Below are positions 1 through 6,008 of a DNA stretch of 11,618 nucleotides, in pieces (the stretch's first letter is position 1; each line of letters starts with the position of its first letter). The stretch comes from an uncultured Blautia sp. (lineage in GTDB: Bacteria > Bacillota > Clostridia > Lachnospirales > Lachnospiraceae), in assembly GCA_945872375.1 (NCBI GenBank), contig CAMBYR010000043.1, forward strand, positions 1 to 11,618, in the 5' to 3' direction. The position numbers were made by a program, and so were the translations under genes. The notes under the pieces were generated by a model. The model made no database searches and was not told the DNA's origin. It worked only from the letters and a program-made list of their open reading frames with translations.

Positions 1-1
1 T

Positions 2-265
2 CCCGGTACGGCAGAAAAGGTTCTGAACATGACGAAGCGAATTGTGGAGGAGCATCATCTGACCTGCCTGATGATCACTCACAACATGCATTCTGCACTG
101 GAGCTGGGAAACAGGACGCTGATGATGGATTCCGGAGATATTGTGCTGGATATCAGCGGGAAAGAAAGAGAAGGACTGACAGTGGACGGCCTTCTGGAAA
201 AATTCAATGCAGGTGCCGGAAAAGAACTGGATAATGACAGAATTCTTCTTTCAAAGAAACAATAA
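2..265 (+). CDS. ABC transporter ATP-binding protein, C-terminal fragment (5' end outside window)
   Basis: Only the last 87 codons are present; the frame is open from base 2 to the TAA at 263-265. The fragment begins PGTAEKVL, which fits the D-loop region after Walker B, and continues with LMITHN, whose histidine is the ABC H-switch. It then has a MMDSGDIVLDISG strand-turn and a LTVDGLLEKF C-terminal helix. This tail (ITHNM, LGNR, MM..G.I..DISG, LTV..LL..F) is typical of ATPases of the putative tryptophan/tyrosine-type or other small-solute ABC uptake systems (the ABC.X4 group); that assignment is from family memory. The protein would sit on the cytoplasmic face and power a permease encoded upstream. 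Walker A, the Q-loop and the signature motif lie outside the window, so the substrate cannot be decided. The gene is convergent with tmcAL and shares its terminator. Confidence 0.
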   Translation, partial: PGTAEKVLNMTKRIVEEHHLTCLMITHNMHSALELGNRTLMMDSGDIVLDISGKEREGLTVDGLLEKFNAGAGKELDNDRILLSKKQ

Positions 266-297
266 AAACGAAAGAGAGTTCTTCCTGAAAAAAACAG

Positions 298-325
298 GCC
301 CGTCAGATGATTCTGACGGGCTTTT
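298..325. terminator. Bidirectional intrinsic terminator between ABC gene and tmcAL
   Basis: A perfect 10-bp stem, GCCCGTCAGA (298-307) with TCTGACGGGC (312-321), has a TGAT loop. It is followed by TTTT (322-325) on the plus strand. An A-run upstream (about 288-294) becomes a T-run on the minus strand, so the hairpin can stop transcription from both convergent genes. The TGA stop codon of tmcAL (303-305) lies inside the stem. Confidence 0.88.
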
Positions 326-1547
326 GATATTCGTGAAGCAGAGGAGTATGCTGCCTGCAGGCCAAAATACTCTCGTAAATATTGGATGCCGATACCGTTT
401 CTTCAAAGGACTGCAGAGCCGATCCGGACAGAATCCGGGGAGCATCTGCCGCTTTTGTAAGAAGAGGAATGGTCCCTTCTTTTTTTATCGCGGAAAGAAG
501 GGGGGCGGCATCCTTTCGAAATCCCAGAACACGGGCATATTCCGGAGAAGACGGGATGCTCCGGATGCGAAGGAGAATGTGCAGCAGTGCGCGCTGGATC
601 CTGGTTCTTGTCAGCTCTTTTGTCTTTAAGAGATCTGTGAAGGGGGCAAAACCTGCATACTGGCTACGGAATCGGATGATCCTAGCGGCCAGCTCCCGGG
701 AAACATCCGGATACTGACACAGGCTATCCCGGGTTTCCGTAAACAGAGAACAGGCAAGAAGAGTATCCAGATCTTCTTCAAAAACAAGTCTGTCATTGCG
801 TGCGGCCTCCAGCAGAAGATCGAGAGAAGGCTTTGGAAGATGGTTTTTCAGAGCCTGTTCTGCTTCAGAAAGCGGATGCTCCTTCAGCCATTTCCGGACG
901 GCAGAAGCCGAGGGCGCTGCATCCTCAGGAAGGTGCTGCTGATGATACCCGGAGCCTTCCCGCTTCAGTGTGACAGGCTGTATACGGCTTTTAAGGGCCA
1001 GAATGGACCGACAGTATTCGATACCTAAAATATTGTTTGGCTCAGAAAGAAACCGGTGATAATCCGCGGAAGAAATCTGACTGTTTGTCTGAAGCAGATA
1101 AGCTTCCAGAGCGTATGCCCGCGCAAGTGGAAAAGACATACCGGATTTCAGCCCGTTTTTCAGGGCATTCCTGTATTCGTCCGGTTCCTTCAGAAGTACC
1201 TCTGCAGATGCCTGAAACAAAGGCAGGCTTCCTTCCTCACTGCCGAAGCAGAGGATATCCGTAACACCGATCCTGTCCAGAATCTCCACACCGCATCGGG
1301 CAAAAAATTCCGCACTTGCCGAAGAAGCAGAGACAGGAAGCTCCAGAACCAGATCAGCTCCGCACCTGAGAGCCGCCTCTGCCCTCTGATGCTTGGAATA
1401 AAGAGCAGGACCGCCCCGCTGAACAAAATCACCGCTCATGACAATGACGATATAATCGGCGCCGCAGGTATGGCGGACGTAGTCCAGCTGCTTCTGATGA
1501 CCTGCGTGAAATGGGTTGTATTCTGCAATAATTCCTGCGGTTCTCAT
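303..1547 (-). CDS. tmcAL: tRNA(Met) cytidine acetate ligase TmcAL (YlbM family)
   Basis: This 414-residue protein matches the TmcAL/YlbM family, which activates acetate with ATP and acetylates the wobble cytidine C34 of elongator tRNA-Met in the cytoplasm, protecting AUA/AUG decoding. The N-terminus carries the nucleotidyltransferase signature NPFHAGH (residues 11-17, HxGH type). It also has MSGDFVQRGG (37-46), LVLELP (66-71) and FGSE (101-104), all expected in this family, and full length is about the usual 400 residues. The ATG at 1547-1545 is chosen because GAGGTG lies seven bases upstream on the minus strand; an in-frame TTG at 1562 would add five residues but overlaps that site. The gene diverges from pta and ends in the terminator shared with the ABC gene. 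An acetate-using enzyme beside the acetate-making pta-ackA pair is a suggestive neighbour and is common in Clostridia. Confidence 0.93.
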   Translation of the reverse strand: MRTAGIIAEYNPFHAGHQKQLDYVRHTCGADYIVIVMSGDFVQRGGPALYSKHQRAEAALRCGADLVLELPVSASSASAEFFARCGVEILDRIGVTDILCFGSEEGSLPLFQASAEVLLKEPDEYRNALKNGLKSGMSFPLARAYALEAYLLQTNSQISSADYHRFLSEPNNILGIEYCRSILALKSRIQPVTLKREGSGYHQQHLPEDAAPSASAVRKWLKEHPLSEAEQALKNHLPKPSLDLLLEAARNDRLVFEEDLDTLLACSLFTETRDSLCQYPDVSRELAARIIRFRSQYAGFAPFTDLLKTKELTRTRIQRALLHILLRIRSIPSSPEYARVLGFRKDAAPLLSAIKKEGTIPLLTKAADAPRILSGSALQSFEETVSASNIYESILACRQHTPLLHEYQKPVRII

Positions 1548-1582
1548 AAAATTGCACCTCAAAAAATACCATTATGAACCAT

Positions 1583-1611
1583 ATTCTACCATGGAAATGC
1601 TTGAAATACAA
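1583..1611 (-). promoter_or_regulatory. Candidate tmcAL promoter (extended -10)
   Basis: Read on the minus strand there is TTGTAT (1611-1606), a 17-base spacer and TAGAAT (1588-1583). TGG stands directly before the -10, giving the TGn extended -10 signature. The -35 is weak (3 of 6), but the extended -10 would compensate. The site lies about 35 bases upstream of the chosen tmcAL start. It overlaps the pta promoter on the other strand. Confidence 0.5.
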
Positions 1612-1629
1612 GGATTCAGGGGTTATAAT
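1601..1629 (+). promoter_or_regulatory. pta promoter (sigma-A type)
   Basis: TTGAAA (1601-1606), exactly 17 bases, then a perfect TATAAT (1624-1629). Transcription would start near 1636, about 30 bases before the pta ATG. This is a near-consensus housekeeping promoter, in keeping with high expression of acetate-fermentation genes. Its -35 overlaps the candidate tmcAL -35 on the opposite strand by one base. Confidence 0.8.
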
Positions 1630-1666
1630 AAAAACAGCTACGAAAAATGAAAGGAGCCATTTAATC

Positions 1667-2674
1667 ATGGGATTTATTGATGTACTGAAAGACAGAGCGA
1701 GAGCTAGTGTAAAAACAATTGTACTTCCGGAGACCGAGGATATGAGAACTCTGGATGCAACAGAGAAAATCTTAAAAGAAGGTATTGCAAAAGTAGTTCT
1801 GATCGGTAACGAGGAAACTGTTAAGAAGAGTGCTACAGAAGGCGGATACGATATTTCCGGCGCACAGATCGTAGATCCTGCAACCTCTGAAAAAACTCAG
1901 GGATACATAGACAAATTAGTGGAATTACGTCAGAAAAAAGGAATGACACCTGAGCAGGCAAAAGACATTCTTCTGAACCAGTACTTATACTATGGTGTTA
2001 TGATGGTAAAAATGGGCGATGCTGACGGTATGGTTTCCGGCGCATGCCACTCTACAGCAGATACTCTGAGACCGTGTCTCCAGATCCTGAAGACAAAACC
2101 GGGTACAAAACTTGTTTCCGCATTCTTCCTGATCGTTGTTCCGGACTGCGAGTACGGCGCAAACGGTGCGTTTGTATTTGGTGATTCCGGTCTTGTTCAG
2201 AATCCGAATCCGGAAGAACTGGCAGCAATTGCAGCATCTTCTGCAGAATCCTTCCAGCTTCTTGTTCAGGAAGAGCCGGTTGTTGCAATGCTTTCTCATT
2301 CCACAAAGGGCAGCGCAAAACATGCAGATGTAGACAAAGTTGTAGAAGCAACCAGAATCGCAAAGGAAGAGCATCCGGAACTGAAACTGGACGGCGAATT
2401 CCAGCTTGACGCAGCAATCGTTCCAAGCGTAGGTGCTTCCAAAGCTCCCGGCAGCGACGTTGCAGGAAAAGCAAACGTCCTGATCTTCCCGGATCTCGAT
2501 GCAGGAAACATCGGATACAAACTGGCACAGCGTCTTGCAAAAGCAGAAGCATACGGACCTGTTACCCAGGGTATTGCAAAACCGGTCAATGACCTTTCCC
2601 GCGGCTGCTCTGCAGATGATATCGTTGGTGTTGTTGCTATTACAGCAGTACAGTGCCAGGCTGCAGATAAGTAA
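1667..2674 (+). CDS. pta: Phosphate acetyltransferase
   Basis: A 335-residue short-form Pta (PTA_PTB family, no N-terminal DRTGG/cobyrinate-like extension). It converts acetyl-CoA and phosphate to acetyl phosphate and CoA in the cytoplasm. Characteristic segments are VLPE near the N-terminus, DGMVSGACHSTADTLRP, VFGDSGLVQNPNPEELA, MLSHSTKGSA, GEFQLDAAIVP, KAPGSDVAGKANVLIFPDL and the C-terminal QGIAKPVNDLSRGCSADDI. The ATG at 1667 is preferred over the upstream in-frame ATG at 1574 because AAGGAG sits at 1651-1656, ten bases before it. The upstream start would also place the promoter inside the gene and add 31 residues the family lacks. ackA follows after an 89-bp gap, forming the acetate/ATP pathway. 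Codons are strongly biased, which fits a highly expressed gene. Confidence 0.97.
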   Translation: MGFIDVLKDRARASVKTIVLPETEDMRTLDATEKILKEGIAKVVLIGNEETVKKSATEGGYDISGAQIVDPATSEKTQGYIDKLVELRQKKGMTPEQAKDILLNQYLYYGVMMVKMGDADGMVSGACHSTADTLRPCLQILKTKPGTKLVSAFFLIVVPDCEYGANGAFVFGDSGLVQNPNPEELAAIAASSAESFQLLVQEEPVVAMLSHSTKGSAKHADVDKVVEATRIAKEEHPELKLDGEFQLDAAIVPSVGASKAPGSDVAGKANVLIFPDLDAGNIGYKLAQRLAKAEAYGPVTQGIAKPVNDLSRGCSADDIVGVVAITAVQCQAADK

Positions 2675-2700
2675 TTTTTCAGACTCGTGAATATGCGAAA

Positions 2701-2735
2701 TACGGTCCGGCCTGCAGTACAGGGCCGGGATCGTA
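2701..2735 (+). other. Hairpin in the pta-ackA intergenic gap
   Basis: CCGGCC (2707-2712) pairs with GGCCGG (2723-2728) around a 10-base loop. TACG (2701-2704) with CGTA (2732-2735) could extend it across a small internal loop. No T-run follows, so it is not a classical terminator. It may act as an mRNA processing or stability element that tunes pta against ackA; this role is inferred. I saw no separate ackA promoter in the gap. Confidence 0.4.
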
Positions 2736-2763
2736 TGATAATTTGAATAGGAGAGTAAAAATC

Positions 2764-3951
2764 ATGAATGTATTGGTAATTAACTGTGGAAGTTCTTCCT
2801 TAAAGTATCAGCTTATTAACTCTGACACAGAGGCAGTTCTTGCAAAAGGTCTCTGCGAAAGAATCGGTATCGACGGCCGTCTTGTTTATCAGAAAGCCGG
2901 ATGCGACAAAGAAATCACAGAAGCTGCCATGCCTACCCATAAAGAAGCGATTCAGATGGTTCTGGATGCTCTGACAAATGAGAAGACAGGCGCTATTGCA
3001 AGCCTTGCAGAAGTAAACGCAATCGGTCACCGTGTAGTACACGGCGGCGAAAAATTTGCTTCCTCTGCAGTAATCACAGATGAAATGATCGCAGCAGTAG
3101 AAGAGTGCAATGATCTTGCACCGCTTCACAATCCTGCAAACCTGATCGGTATCCGTGTTTGTGCGGAGCTGATGCCGGGCGTACCGCAGGTTGGTGTATT
3201 TGATACCGCTTTCCATCAGACAATGCCTGCAAAAGCATATCTGTACGGACTTCCGATCGAATACTACAAAAAATATAAAGTAAGAAGATACGGTTTCCAC
3301 GGAACATCCCACAGCTTTGTTTCCAAACGTGCCATTGAATTCCTTGGACTTGACAAGGACAATTCCAAAGTAATTGTATGTCATCTTGGAAATGGTTCCT
3401 CCATCAGTGCTGTAAAGAACGGCAAATGTGTGGACACCACCATGGGTCTGACTCCGCTGGAAGGTGTTGTTATGGGAACACGTTCCGGAAATATTGACCC
3501 GGCAATCATGGAATACATCGCAAAGAAAGAAAACCTGGACATCGCAGGTATCATGAATGTATTAAATAAAAAATCCGGTCTGCAGGGTATGACAAACGTA
3601 TCCAGTGATATGCGTGACATTGATGCTGCTATCGAAGCAGGCAACGAAGATGCAAAGAATGCATATGATGTTCTCTGCTATGGCATCGCAAAATTCGTTG
3701 GCGGTTATGTGGCAGCCATGAATGGTGTAGACGCTATCGTATTCACCGCAGGTATCGGTGAAAACGCAGGAAATGTACGTGAAACTGTATGCTCTTATCT
3801 TGGATATCTGGGCATCACCGTTGATCCGGAAGCAAACAAGATCCGCGGAGAGGAAAAAGTGATCTCCACAGCAGACTCCAGGGTTAAGGTTGCTGTTATT
3901 CCGACAAATGAAGAGCTTGCTATCTGCAGAGAGACTGTAGCACTTGTATAA
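2764..3951 (+). CDS. ackA: Acetate kinase
   Basis: A 395-residue acetate kinase (acetokinase family of the sugar-kinase/Hsp70/actin fold), close to the usual 400. It transfers phosphate from acetyl phosphate to ADP, giving acetate and ATP, the final step of acetate fermentation. Residues matching the Methanosarcina enzyme are visible: Asn7 in VINCGSSSLKY, Arg90 in GHRVVHGG, His122, Asp147 in FDTAFHQTMP, His179 in YGFHGTSH, HLGNGSS (207-213), Arg240 in MGTRSGNIDP, FTAGIGEN (327-334) and the TNEE segment with Glu384. The ATG at 2764 has AGGAG at 2749-2753; an in-frame TTG at 2743 would add seven residues and precedes the ribosome binding site, so it is rejected. It is most likely cotranscribed with pta and ends before a strong terminator. 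Confidence 0.98.
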   Translation: MNVLVINCGSSSLKYQLINSDTEAVLAKGLCERIGIDGRLVYQKAGCDKEITEAAMPTHKEAIQMVLDALTNEKTGAIASLAEVNAIGHRVVHGGEKFASSAVITDEMIAAVEECNDLAPLHNPANLIGIRVCAELMPGVPQVGVFDTAFHQTMPAKAYLYGLPIEYYKKYKVRRYGFHGTSHSFVSKRAIEFLGLDKDNSKVIVCHLGNGSSISAVKNGKCVDTTMGLTPLEGVVMGTRSGNIDPAIMEYIAKKENLDIAGIMNVLNKKSGLQGMTNVSSDMRDIDAAIEAGNEDAKNAYDVLCYGIAKFVGGYVAAMNGVDAIVFTAGIGENAGNVRETVCSYLGYLGITVDPEANKIRGEEKVISTADSRVKVAVIPTNEELAICRETVALV

Positions 3952-3975
3952 TCTCGACGGATAATGCATATTCAG

Positions 3976-4018
3976 TCAGGGGATGTGTCAGGATTCTGGC
4001 ACATCCCTGATTTCTTTT
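3976..4018 (+). terminator. Intrinsic terminator after ackA
   Basis: A long stem pairs 3976-3990 (TCAGGGGATGTGTCA) with 3997-4010 (TGGCACATCCCTGA), with one bulged G, a G-T pair and a GGATTC loop. It is followed by TTTCTTTT (4011-4018). It lies 25 bases after the ackA stop and ends the pta-ackA unit. Confidence 0.9.
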
Positions 4019-4039
4019 CGTGAACAGAAAAAATATTCG

Positions 4040-4068
4040 TTGACAAATGCGGGAAGGATATGTATAAT
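4040..4068 (+). promoter_or_regulatory. Consensus sigma-A promoter for yceD-rpmF
   Basis: TTGACA (4040-4045), a 17-base spacer and TATAAT (4063-4068): both hexamers match the housekeeping consensus perfectly. The expected start is near 4075, about 20 bases before the yceD ATG, so the leader is very short. A maximal-strength promoter suits a ribosomal protein operon. Confidence 0.92.
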
Positions 4069-4094
4069 CAATAAAGTGTGGATAGGAGATAATT

Positions 4095-4622
4095 ATGCAG
4101 ATACATTTATCAGAGATTTCATCCTGTGATGGGAAATGTGTCCAGCACTCTATAGATTTTGAGATGGATACAATCACCTTCCAGTCGGGAAGCTTTCCGA
4201 TTCTTCATAAGAATCCGATCGAGCTGACCATTACAAATACGGGCAATAAAGTCCTTGAGATCGAAGGGACAGGGGAGATCACCGTTGGGATTCCCTGTGA
4301 CAGATGTCTTGAGGAAGTGTCTGTAAGCATACCTCTTGATTTTAAGAGGAAGCTTGATATGAAGCTTACGGATGAAGATCGGATTCATGATTTGGATGAG
4401 AAAAGCTATCTCACGGGTATGGACCTGGATGTGGACCGGCTGGTCTATCTTGAGGTACTGATGAGCTGGCCTTTGAAGGTCTTGTGTAAAGAAGACTGCA
4501 AAGGATTATGCAGCCAGTGTGGGAAGAACCTCAATTTCGGTCCCTGCGACTGTGCAGAGGAACCCAAGGATCCCCGCATGGCAGCAATCAGTGATATATT
4601 TAGTAAATTTAAGGAGGTGTAA
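4095..4622 (+). CDS. yceD: YceD/DUF177 family protein upstream of rpmF
   Basis: A 175-residue protein of the DUF177 (YceD) family, almost always encoded just upstream of rpmF. In plants and E. coli this family is linked to 23S rRNA or large-subunit biogenesis; its biochemical role here is not established. The protein has CDRC (Cys68, Cys71) and a second cluster, Cys131, Cys135, Cys139 and Cys142 (CKGLCSQCGKNL), then Cys151 and Cys153. Together these look like a metal-binding arrangement typical of the Firmicute form. The C-terminal DPRMAAISDIF fits the family's conserved DPR motif. AGGAG at 4084-4088 lies six bases before the ATG. Its stop is three bases from the rpmF ATG, and the rpmF ribosome binding site is inside its last codons, so translation is probably coupled. 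Confidence 0.9.
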   Translation: MQIHLSEISSCDGKCVQHSIDFEMDTITFQSGSFPILHKNPIELTITNTGNKVLEIEGTGEITVGIPCDRCLEEVSVSIPLDFKRKLDMKLTDEDRIHDLDEKSYLTGMDLDVDRLVYLEVLMSWPLKVLCKEDCKGLCSQCGKNLNFGPCDCAEEPKDPRMAAISDIFSKFKEV

Positions 4623-4625
4623 CAT

Positions 4626-4808
4626 ATGTCCATCTGTCCAAAGAATAAATCATCTAAAGCTAGACGTGATAAGAGAAGAGCAAACTGGAAAATGAGCGCT
4701 CCGAATCTTGTAAAGTGCAGCAAATGTGGTGCGCTGATGATGCCTCACAGAGTTTGCAAAGCTTGCGGTAGCTACAACAAGAAAGAAATCATCAAAATCG
4801 AAGACTAA
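4626..4808 (+). CDS. rpmF: 50S ribosomal protein L32 (zinc-ribbon form)
   Basis: A 60-residue L32, normal for the family, a component of the large ribosomal subunit. The basic N-terminus (SKARRDKRRANW) contacts rRNA. The zinc ribbon is intact, with CSKCG (Cys31, Cys34) and CKACG (Cys44, Cys47), so this is the zinc-binding form and not a Cys-less zinc-starvation paralogue. AAGGAGG at 4611-4617 gives a strong ribosome binding site eight bases before the ATG. It is the last gene of the unit: a terminator follows within 15 bases. In many Clostridia plsX comes next, but here an unrelated surface operon follows after a long noncoding gap. Confidence 0.98.
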   Translation: MSICPKNKSSKARRDKRRANWKMSAPNLVKCSKCGALMMPHRVCKACGSYNKKEIIKIED

Positions 4809-4822
4809 TCTTAAGAGAGAAG

Positions 4823-4851
4823 ACAGATGCCTGAGAGGGCATCTGTTTTTT
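4823..4851 (+). terminator. Intrinsic terminator after rpmF
   Basis: ACAGATGCC (4823-4831) pairs perfectly with GGCATCTGT (4838-4846) around a short loop, followed by TTTTT (4847-4851). This closes the yceD-rpmF unit and separates it from the noncoding block and surface operon to the right. Confidence 0.92.
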
Positions 4852-4859
4852 GATTTCAC

Positions 4860-5121
4860 AGGAAATTCCTTTGGAATTTACCTATGAAACCAAAAGCCCT
4901 CCGGGCGGGATGCGACCAGATGCATATGGAATTGTGACTGCCTATGGCAGTCCGCATCTGGCGCGCAAAGCGGAGCAAGTCCCTCAAGGACTGAGGGATA
5001 TAGGGAGTTCGAAGCGGACTTGTCCGCTTTGTTCTATCACAGAAAAGCGCTCTTGCATAAAGTCGATTTTTGTCGAACGATTCTGGGCCCGGAAAACGGA
5101 AAATCAATTGACTTTTCCCGG
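4860..5121. other. Dense hairpin block in gene-free interval (possible structured RNA or intergenic repeat)
   Basis: No credible gene is seen here, but at least six hairpins follow one another: AAATTCC/GGAATTT (4863-4879); GCCC/GGGC (4896-4906); a long compound hairpin with GCG plus CCAGATGC (4912-4923) against GCATCTGG plus CGC (4954-4964) enclosing GACTGCC/GGCAGTC (4936-4952); TCCCTCA/TGAGGGA (4980-4998); AAGCGGA/TCCGCTT (5012-5029, followed by a weak T-rich stretch); and GGAAAA/TTTTCC around TCAATTGA (5098-5118). CAAAGCGGA (4966-4974) can also pair perfectly with TCCGCTTTG (5023-5031), competing with the 5012-5029 hairpin. The stretch could be a structured RNA, a readthrough 3' UTR or a dispersed intergenic repeat; I cannot tell which. 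The direction of transcription is not established. Confidence 0.6.
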
Positions 5122-5136
5122 CAGGAAAGGTAAGAT
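5108..5136 (+). promoter_or_regulatory. Candidate promoter for the sipW surface operon
   Basis: TTGACT (5108-5113, 5 of 6) is followed by 17 bases and TAAGAT (5131-5136, 4 of 6). It lies directly after the hairpin block and would produce a leader of about 360 bases before sipW. It is the best housekeeping-type match I found in the 4852-5504 gap. A weaker alternative is TGCACA (5319-5324), 17 bases, TATACA (5342-5347). Neither is certain, and the operon could use an alternative sigma factor. Confidence 0.35.
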
Positions 5137-5504
5137 AAAAACATCACAGACGGTACATTGAAAAATAAATAGTGTTCATGAAGCGCAGCAGCCTGATCTG
5201 TTATTATTATATTCAGAAATTTCAAATCTTTTCTCTTTCAAAAATCTTATTATTCCCCATTTAAATTGTAATTCTCCATAGAAACAAAAGAAGCATCCGA
5301 TTTTTATTCATTAATGCCTGCACAGGCAAAAGAATCCAGTGTATACATACGTCTGTATATCTGCACCGGAACGATTACAGAACAGGAGGGATGCTTTTGG
5401 AACAATGTTTTTGTGTACGTTCTCCGCCGGACTCACTCATCGTAATTTCCTGATACATAGAAAGATAGTCGATGATCGTATTGATAAAAAGAAAAGGAGC
5501 GGCG
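5137..5504 (+). other. AT-rich gene-free leader upstream of sipW
   Basis: No convincing gene lies in this stretch. It contains AT-rich runs (about 5200-5275), a small GCCTG/CAGGC palindrome (5316-5327), an inverted repeat (5342-5359) and a strong Shine-Dalgarno, AGGAGGG (5384-5390), not used by any substantial gene. It probably holds the promoter or a long 5' UTR of the surface operon. The sipW ribosome binding site, AAGGAG, is at 5494-5499. Confidence 0.45.
5342..5359. promoter_or_regulatory. Inverted repeat, possible operator upstream of sipW
   Basis: A perfect dyad, TATACA (5342-5347), six bases, TGTATA (5354-5359), lies about 145 bases upstream of the sipW start. Its left arm coincides with a weak -10-like hexamer. 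The size and symmetry suit a dimeric DNA-binding regulator, but no regulator gene is in the window and AT-rich dyads occur by chance. Confidence 0.3.
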
Positions 5505-6008
5505 ATGAATATTGTCAAAAAAATTCTGAACGGGCTTTTGGGAAGCATTGTATTATCCGGATTACTGATATTTTTCCTTCGAATGGCGGGGATTGAAGCC
5601 TATACTGTACTGTCCGGTTCCATGGAACCCTGTATTCCCACAGGCGGGATAGTATTTGTGAATACCTGGAATCATCAGCCTCGGGAGGGAGATCTGATCA
5701 CCTATCATCTTGGATCCATGGTCGTTACCCATCGGGTCGTCCAGGTGAGAAAAGAGGATTATATTACAAAAGGTGATGCAAATCCGCAAAACGATATGTT
5801 TCCCGTTCTTCCTTCCCATATTATGGGAACGGTCTGCTTTTCATTGCCATATCTTGGCTATATTGTTTCCTTTTTTCAGACGAAGATCATTCGATATGGA
5901 ATATATATGATGGTAATTTTGTCATTTCTGTTACAATTCAGGCCCGTTTTCAGTTTTATAAAAAAAAGAAAAAAGGAGAGCGCCAAAGAGGTGCAAAAAA
6001 GAATATGA
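5505..6008 (+). CDS. sipW: SipW-type signal peptidase I (S26B family)
   Basis: A 167-residue membrane serine protease of the ER/archaeal-type signal peptidase branch, which includes Bacillus SipW. It removes signal peptides outside the cytoplasmic membrane. The catalytic serine is Ser39 in VLSGSMEP. His76 in VVTHRVV replaces the lysine of ordinary bacterial signal peptidases, the hallmark of this branch. KGDAN (89-93) supplies the conserved Gly-Asp. Membrane segments are predicted at about 8-27 and 129-151, with a Lys/Arg-rich tail (KKRKK). The ATG at 5505 has AAGGAG at 5494-5499; an in-frame ATG at 5472 lies upstream of that site. The stop overlaps the next start (ATGA, 6005-6008). Three downstream genes carry SipW-type signal sequences, so this is almost certainly their dedicated peptidase. 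Confidence 0.93.
   Translation: MNIVKKILNGLLGSIVLSGLLIFFLRMAGIEAYTVLSGSMEPCIPTGGIVFVNTWNHQPREGDLITYHLGSMVVTHRVVQVRKEDYITKGDANPQNDMFPVLPSHIMGTVCFSLPYLGYIVSFFQTKIIRYGIYMMVILSFLLQFRPVFSFIKKRKKESAKEVQKRI

Noticed and set aside
207..629. Plus-strand open frame spanning the ABC gene end and tmcAL
   Set aside because: It crosses the terminator, runs antisense to tmcAL, and has no supporting motif.
1548..1562. Upstream TTG start for tmcAL
   Set aside because: Using it would translate through the GAGGTG ribosome binding site that is ideally placed for the ATG at 1547, and would add residues before the conserved N-terminal strand.
1985..2589. Long minus-strand open frames inside pta
   Set aside because: They are antisense shadows of a highly codon-biased, unmistakable pta gene and lack ribosome binding sites and family features.
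4850..5161. 103-codon open frame on the plus strand in the gap after rpmF
   Set aside because: It starts with TTG inside the rpmF terminator T-run, has no ribosome binding site, and its sequence is the translation of consecutive hairpins; the opposite strand is open too, as expected of palindromic DNA.
5319..5390. GCACAGGCAAA resembles the 5' part of a GEMM (c-di-GMP) riboswitch
   Set aside because: The remaining conserved elements, such as the GACGCAAAGCC-like core and the expected paired arms, are absent; the match is short and probably chance.
5339..5596. 85-codon open frame overlapping the sipW start
   Set aside because: It overlaps the well-supported sipW start out of frame, has no properly spaced ribosome binding site and shows no recognisable protein features.
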